NCBI GenBank assembly: GCA_965222345.1
Contig: CBDCTS010000007.1
Span: 1,116,001-1,180,000 of the forward strand
Source: JADFGZ01 sp965222345
GTDB lineage: Bacteria > Acidobacteriota > Terriglobia > 2-12-FULL-54-10
DNA length: 64,000 nucleotides
Direction: 5' to 3'
Made by a program: the position numbers and the translations under genes. Of the stretch, positions 60,951-64,000 are shown one piece after another. The notes below the pieces were generated by a model. That model did no database searches. It was not told the DNA's origin and saw only the letters and a list, made by a program, of their open reading frames with translations. Position 1 is the stretch's first letter, and every line of letters begins with the position of its first letter.

Positions 60951-62330
60951 TCATCCCAGTTCCGCCGCCGCGTATTCCCAAAATTTCGCCACCGCCCGGA
61001 CGCCGTCGAAAAAATTCTGCAGGTGAAACTTCTCGTTAGGAGCATGCAGTCGGTCGTCCGGCAAGCTGAAGCCCATCAACACCACGGGAATCTTCAGCGA
61101 TTCCCGGCAACGCGCCACGATCGGTATGGAGCCTCCGGAGCGGATGTACACGGTCGGCTTGTGGAAGGTCTCGCTCAAGGCTCTTGCGGCGGCCTTGACC
61201 AGCGGATGCGATGCTTCCATCGCGATCGGTTCTGCGCTGCCCAGGCTTCGGACCTCCATGCGAAGGCCGGGAGGCGTGAGCCTTTCCACTTCCTTTTGGA
61301 AAGAGATAAAAATTTTCTGCGGGTCCTGGCGAGGCACCAGCCGCATGCTCACCTTGGCCGACGCCCTGGCCGGAATCACTGTCTTGGCTCCTTCCCCCGT
61401 AAAGCCCCCCGCGATTCCGTGCACCTCCAGAGTGGGTCGGGCCCAGAGCCGCTCCAGGACACCGAAGCCCTTTTCCCCAATCAGGCTCGCTGAACCCACT
61501 TCTTCTTTGAGGAACACCTGCTCGTCAAAGGGCAGCCGCGACCAGGAGGCTATTTCTTCCGGCGAAGGAACTGCAACCTCATCGTAGAAACCCGGAACCT
61601 GAATCCGGTGATCCGGCGAGACCAACTGCGAAACGATTCGGATGAGCCCCGCGAGCGGGTTGGGCGCGGCTCCGCCGTAGACGCCGGAGTGCAGGTCCTG
61701 CGCCGCTCCCGTAGCCACCAGTTCGGTGTAGAGGAGTCCGCGCAGACCGATGCAGAGGGTCGGCAGTTCCGGAGCGAACATCGCGGTGTCGGAGACGAGC
61801 ACCGCGTCGGAGCGCAACTGGTCGGGATGCTCCCGGACGTAACGGTCGATCGCTTCTCCGCCGACCTCTTCCTCTCCTTCGATCAGGAACTTCAGATTGA
61901 CCGGCGGCGCGCCGCGCGTCTTGAAAAACGACTCCGCCGCTTTGAGATGGATATACATCTGGCCCTTGTCGTCAGCGGCTCCCCTCGCATAGAGGTTGCC
62001 GTCACGCAGGGAAGGTTCAAATGGCGGCGTGGTCCACTCCTCCAGCGGGTCGGGCGGCTGGACGTCGTAATGGCCGTAACACAGCACGGTCGGCTTTCCG
62101 GGAGCCCCCATCCATTCCCCATACACCAAAGGGTGCCCCTCGGTCGGGATTCGCTTCACTTTCCCGAGGCCTGCCTCTCGCAACTTTTCAGCTACAAACT
62201 CGCTGGCTCGTTCTATGTCCGGCCGATGCTCGGGCAAAGTGCTGACGCTCGGGATGGATAAGAAGGCCTTCAGCTCTTCGAGGAAGCGGTCCCGGTTCTT
62301 TTCAATATAGGTATCTACAGGCGCACTCAT
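60951..62330 (-). CDS. M20-family dipeptidase
   Basis: 459 residues. Motifs: metal-binding CYGHYDVQPPDPLEEW, GAADDKGQMYIHLKAAESF, EGEEEVGGEAID with the catalytic Glu, and FSLPDDRLHAPNEKFHL near the end. It matches M20 dipeptidases of the CNDP/PepV-like group. The protein is complete and cytoplasmic. It is convergent with the LysR gene. Confidence 0.92.
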   Translation of the reverse strand: MSAPVDTYIEKNRDRFLEELKAFLSIPSVSTLPEHRPDIERASEFVAEKLREAGLGKVKRIPTEGHPLVYGEWMGAPGKPTVLCYGHYDVQPPDPLEEWTTPPFEPSLRDGNLYARGAADDKGQMYIHLKAAESFFKTRGAPPVNLKFLIEGEEEVGGEAIDRYVREHPDQLRSDAVLVSDTAMFAPELPTLCIGLRGLLYTELVATGAAQDLHSGVYGGAAPNPLAGLIRIVSQLVSPDHRIQVPGFYDEVAVPSPEEIASWSRLPFDEQVFLKEEVGSASLIGEKGFGVLERLWARPTLEVHGIAGGFTGEGAKTVIPARASAKVSMRLVPRQDPQKIFISFQKEVERLTPPGLRMEVRSLGSAEPIAMEASHPLVKAAARALSETFHKPTVYIRSGGSIPIVARCRESLKIPVVLMGFSLPDDRLHAPNEKFHLQNFFDGVRAVAKFWEYAAAELG

Positions 62331-62500
62331 GAAAATCGCTCCCAGGCAGGAAATTTCGAGAGATGCAGTATAGCTTGAAACGGCTGTCGCGGGCGGGTTG
62401 CGGGTGAATCATTGCCGAGGAATTACAGGTTCAGGCCACCATTGTTGTTGCCGACCAAGAAGTTTACTATGGAAAGAAGAAAGGGGGGGCCAAGAGCAAA

Positions 62501-63406
62501 ATGCTGTTCTCACGACAGAGGATCAGGCTCGCTCCGACTTGGAGGCATTGCTTTCTTGCGGTGTTGGGAGCGGTTTTCTTCCTGGCGGGTCCCGTACGGG
62601 CGGTCGATCAAAAGCTGGTGCTTACCGACGGCAGCGATCATCTGGTCCGTTCCTACGAGCGGAAAGGCGACCGGGTTCGCTACTTCAGCACCGAACGCCA
62701 GCAATGGGAGGAGATTCCGGCAGAGTTCGTTGATTGGGAAGCGACCGAGGAAGCCAAGCGGGAAATGGAAAAAATACCCGAGGTCGCGCTGGAACCAGCG
62801 CCGGGGTCGCCCGCTGCGGCAAGGTTTACCGTTGCGCCAGGTATCGCTCTGCCTGAAAGCGAAGGAGTGTATGTCTTTAGCGGCAACGATCTGAATCGCC
62901 TGGAGCAATCCCAGGCAACGGTCACCAAAGACCGGAAAAGGTCCATCCTGAGAGCGATCATTCCGATCCCAGCAATCAAAGCCCGGTCCTGGGTGGAACT
63001 GGAAGGCCCCACCGCGAAAATCGCCATCTCCGGCTCCAGTCCCGTCTTCTATGTGCAGTTCAAGCAGTCCTCTCCGGCGGGATTTGGACTGCTGCGCCTC
63101 GAGCAGAAAAAAGACAGCCGCATCGTGGGAGAGATTCTAGTGAACCCGGTTACTCAAAAAGTTTCGCACTCGCCAAGCCTCGTGCTCTCCGAAATTCAGG
63201 CAGCGCTGCCAGGCTCCGTCGATGGCGGACCTCCCATCATCCGTCTCTCGCCGAGCGAGCCGCTCGGCGAGGGCGAGTATGCCGTGGTCGAATTTGTAGA
63301 GGTCGGCACACTCAACCTTTTTGTCTGGGACTTTAGCTATCATCCTTCGCCGGAAGTCCGGCTGCCCAGCGAAGGCCAGCCAAATGCCGCGTCGGATCCG
63401 CTGTGA
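62501..63406 (+). CDS. Exported protein of unknown function
   Basis: 301 residues. A signal peptide (CFLAVLGAVFFLAGPVRA) is followed by a soluble domain with VLTDGSDHLVRSYERKGDRV and a long beta-rich C-terminus (FGLLRLEQKKDSRIVGEILV, EYAVVEFVEVGTLNLFVWDF). AAAGGGGG precedes the ATG. No family recognised; length and codon use look normal. Confidence 0.7.
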   Translation: MLFSRQRIRLAPTWRHCFLAVLGAVFFLAGPVRAVDQKLVLTDGSDHLVRSYERKGDRVRYFSTERQQWEEIPAEFVDWEATEEAKREMEKIPEVALEPAPGSPAAARFTVAPGIALPESEGVYVFSGNDLNRLEQSQATVTKDRKRSILRAIIPIPAIKARSWVELEGPTAKIAISGSSPVFYVQFKQSSPAGFGLLRLEQKKDSRIVGEILVNPVTQKVSHSPSLVLSEIQAALPGSVDGGPPIIRLSPSEPLGEGEYAVVEFVEVGTLNLFVWDFSYHPSPEVRLPSEGQPNAASDPL

Positions 63407-63523
63407 AGAAACAGTCTGAATTCCTTTAAGCAGAAGCGAAGGAAAGCAGGAAGCTCTTTCCCTGGTTGGGCCGGCTCCCGCCGCCGGAGTTTTTCCGTCT
63501 GCTAAGGAAACCGGTCTTCCGGC

Positions 63524-64000
63524 CTAACCGGCCGCCGGAACTGCTGCCCGGAGAACATCCTGTGTTTGCAGCAGCCGGGCGCCGGCATTTTGCATCTCCT
63601 GCAAGGCAGCCCGTCCGGTTCCGGCCTCAATTTCCCGGATGGCGTCCTCCACCACTGCAACCGGGCGGCCTCGCTCCAATAACCCCAGCACAGCTGCCCG
63701 CACGCAATATTCGGTAGCCACCCCAAAGACGACATACTGTGCGGCCATGAGCTTCTGGAACAGGGAAGCCGCATGTACGTTGGTGAACAGATCAAACTTC
63801 TGTTTTTCCAGAATCCATTGCCGGCAGTGAAAGGTTTCGTCCTGCGCGGGCAGGGATTGCTTCTCGTTCGGCAAGACCATCCATCGCTCCAACAGGGTTT
63901 CCGGAAGCTTTTTCTGTCCGGGCGTCCCTTTCACGCAATGAGGCGGAAACTGCCTGAACTCTTCGTCGCTGGCGGAGTGCGCATCTGTGCTGGAGACGAC
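63524..64000 (-). CDS. Partial isochorismatase/nicotinamidase-family hydrolase
   Basis: The frame runs off the right edge; 158 residues are visible. VSSTDAHSASDEEFRQFPPH gives the metal-binding and substrate-site Asp/His region, and VVFGVATEYCVRAAVLGLLE gives the catalytic cysteine motif. Nicotinamidase or another isochorismatase-like hydrolase fits. The missing N-terminus would hold the catalytic Asp. Confidence 0.85.
   Translation of the reverse strand, partial: VVSSTDAHSASDEEFRQFPPHCVKGTPGQKKLPETLLERWMVLPNEKQSLPAQDETFHCRQWILEKQKFDLFTNVHAASLFQKLMAAQYVVFGVATEYCVRAAVLGLLERGRPVAVVEDAIREIEAGTGRAALQEMQNAGARLLQTQDVLRAAVPAAG

Noticed and set aside
1..64000. CRISPR array, rRNA genes and a canonical relaxase or integrase
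   Set aside because: I found no regularly spaced repeats with unique spacers, no rRNA-like stretches and no HUH relaxase or tyrosine/serine recombinase motifs. They may lie outside the window.

Overview
The window looks like a GC-rich, Gram-negative bacterial chromosome with an inserted conjugative element. An acidobacterium is my best guess. It rests on the mix of families (a Gsp type II secretion operon, a TAT-exported amidohydrolase, a CARDB remnant, dispersed REP-like palindromes) and on no rRNA or marker phylogeny.

Layout: (1) About 1-17,250, minus strand: a nearly complete P-type (VirB/Trb-like) type IV secretion locus. In transcription order it holds small regulators (a short DNA-binding-like protein and an AlpA-type protein), an ankyrin-repeat/ArdC antirestriction fusion, a winged-helix protein that may be a non-canonical relaxase, VirB2, B3, B4, B9, B10, B5, B6 and B8, a second winged-helix protein, an origin-like repeat region, VirD4, VirB11 and a partial excisionase-like protein at the left edge. 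No classical relaxase or integrase is visible. A divergent LexA/S24-type repressor at 17,250-17,975 probably controls the module. (2) About 18,000-34,960: accessory and decaying DNA. It carries four intact toxin-antitoxin pairs (ParDE, HigBA-like, RelB/YafQ, HicAB), a VapC remnant, an intact IS30 element, remnants of IS6, IS1380, IS110 and IS3 elements, a truncated tRNA-Val, REP-like palindromes, three copies of a dispersed repeat, and a diverged second copy of the origin-like region with the 3' end of its neighbouring gene. Cargo includes an outer-membrane barrel protein, a secreted M4 metallopeptidase and an exported amidohydrolase. (3) About 34,980-48,650, minus strand: a type II secretion operon gspE-F-G-H-I-J-K-L-M-C-D, preceded by an ECF sigma factor, a zinc-finger anti-sigma factor and a secreted protein of unknown function. 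(4) About 48,900-64,000: chromosomal housekeeping genes: tsaD, an exported metallo-beta-lactamase-fold protein, acyP, apt, a histone-H1-like basic peptide, leuB, an exported asparaginase-family protein, a short leuA, two LysR regulators, arsC, an M20 dipeptidase, an exported protein of unknown function and a partial isochorismatase-family hydrolase.

The most interesting signal is the origin-like region at about 3,223-3,505 and its diverged relative at 20,663-20,920. Both have the same architecture: a long outer inverted repeat, an inner palindrome and repeated short words. The outer-stem substitutions are compensatory, and the short repeated word has changed in the same way across one copy. 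That pattern suggests a functional replication or transfer origin whose binding specificity has shifted. The ankyrin-ArdC fusion and the possible non-canonical relaxase belong to the same system.
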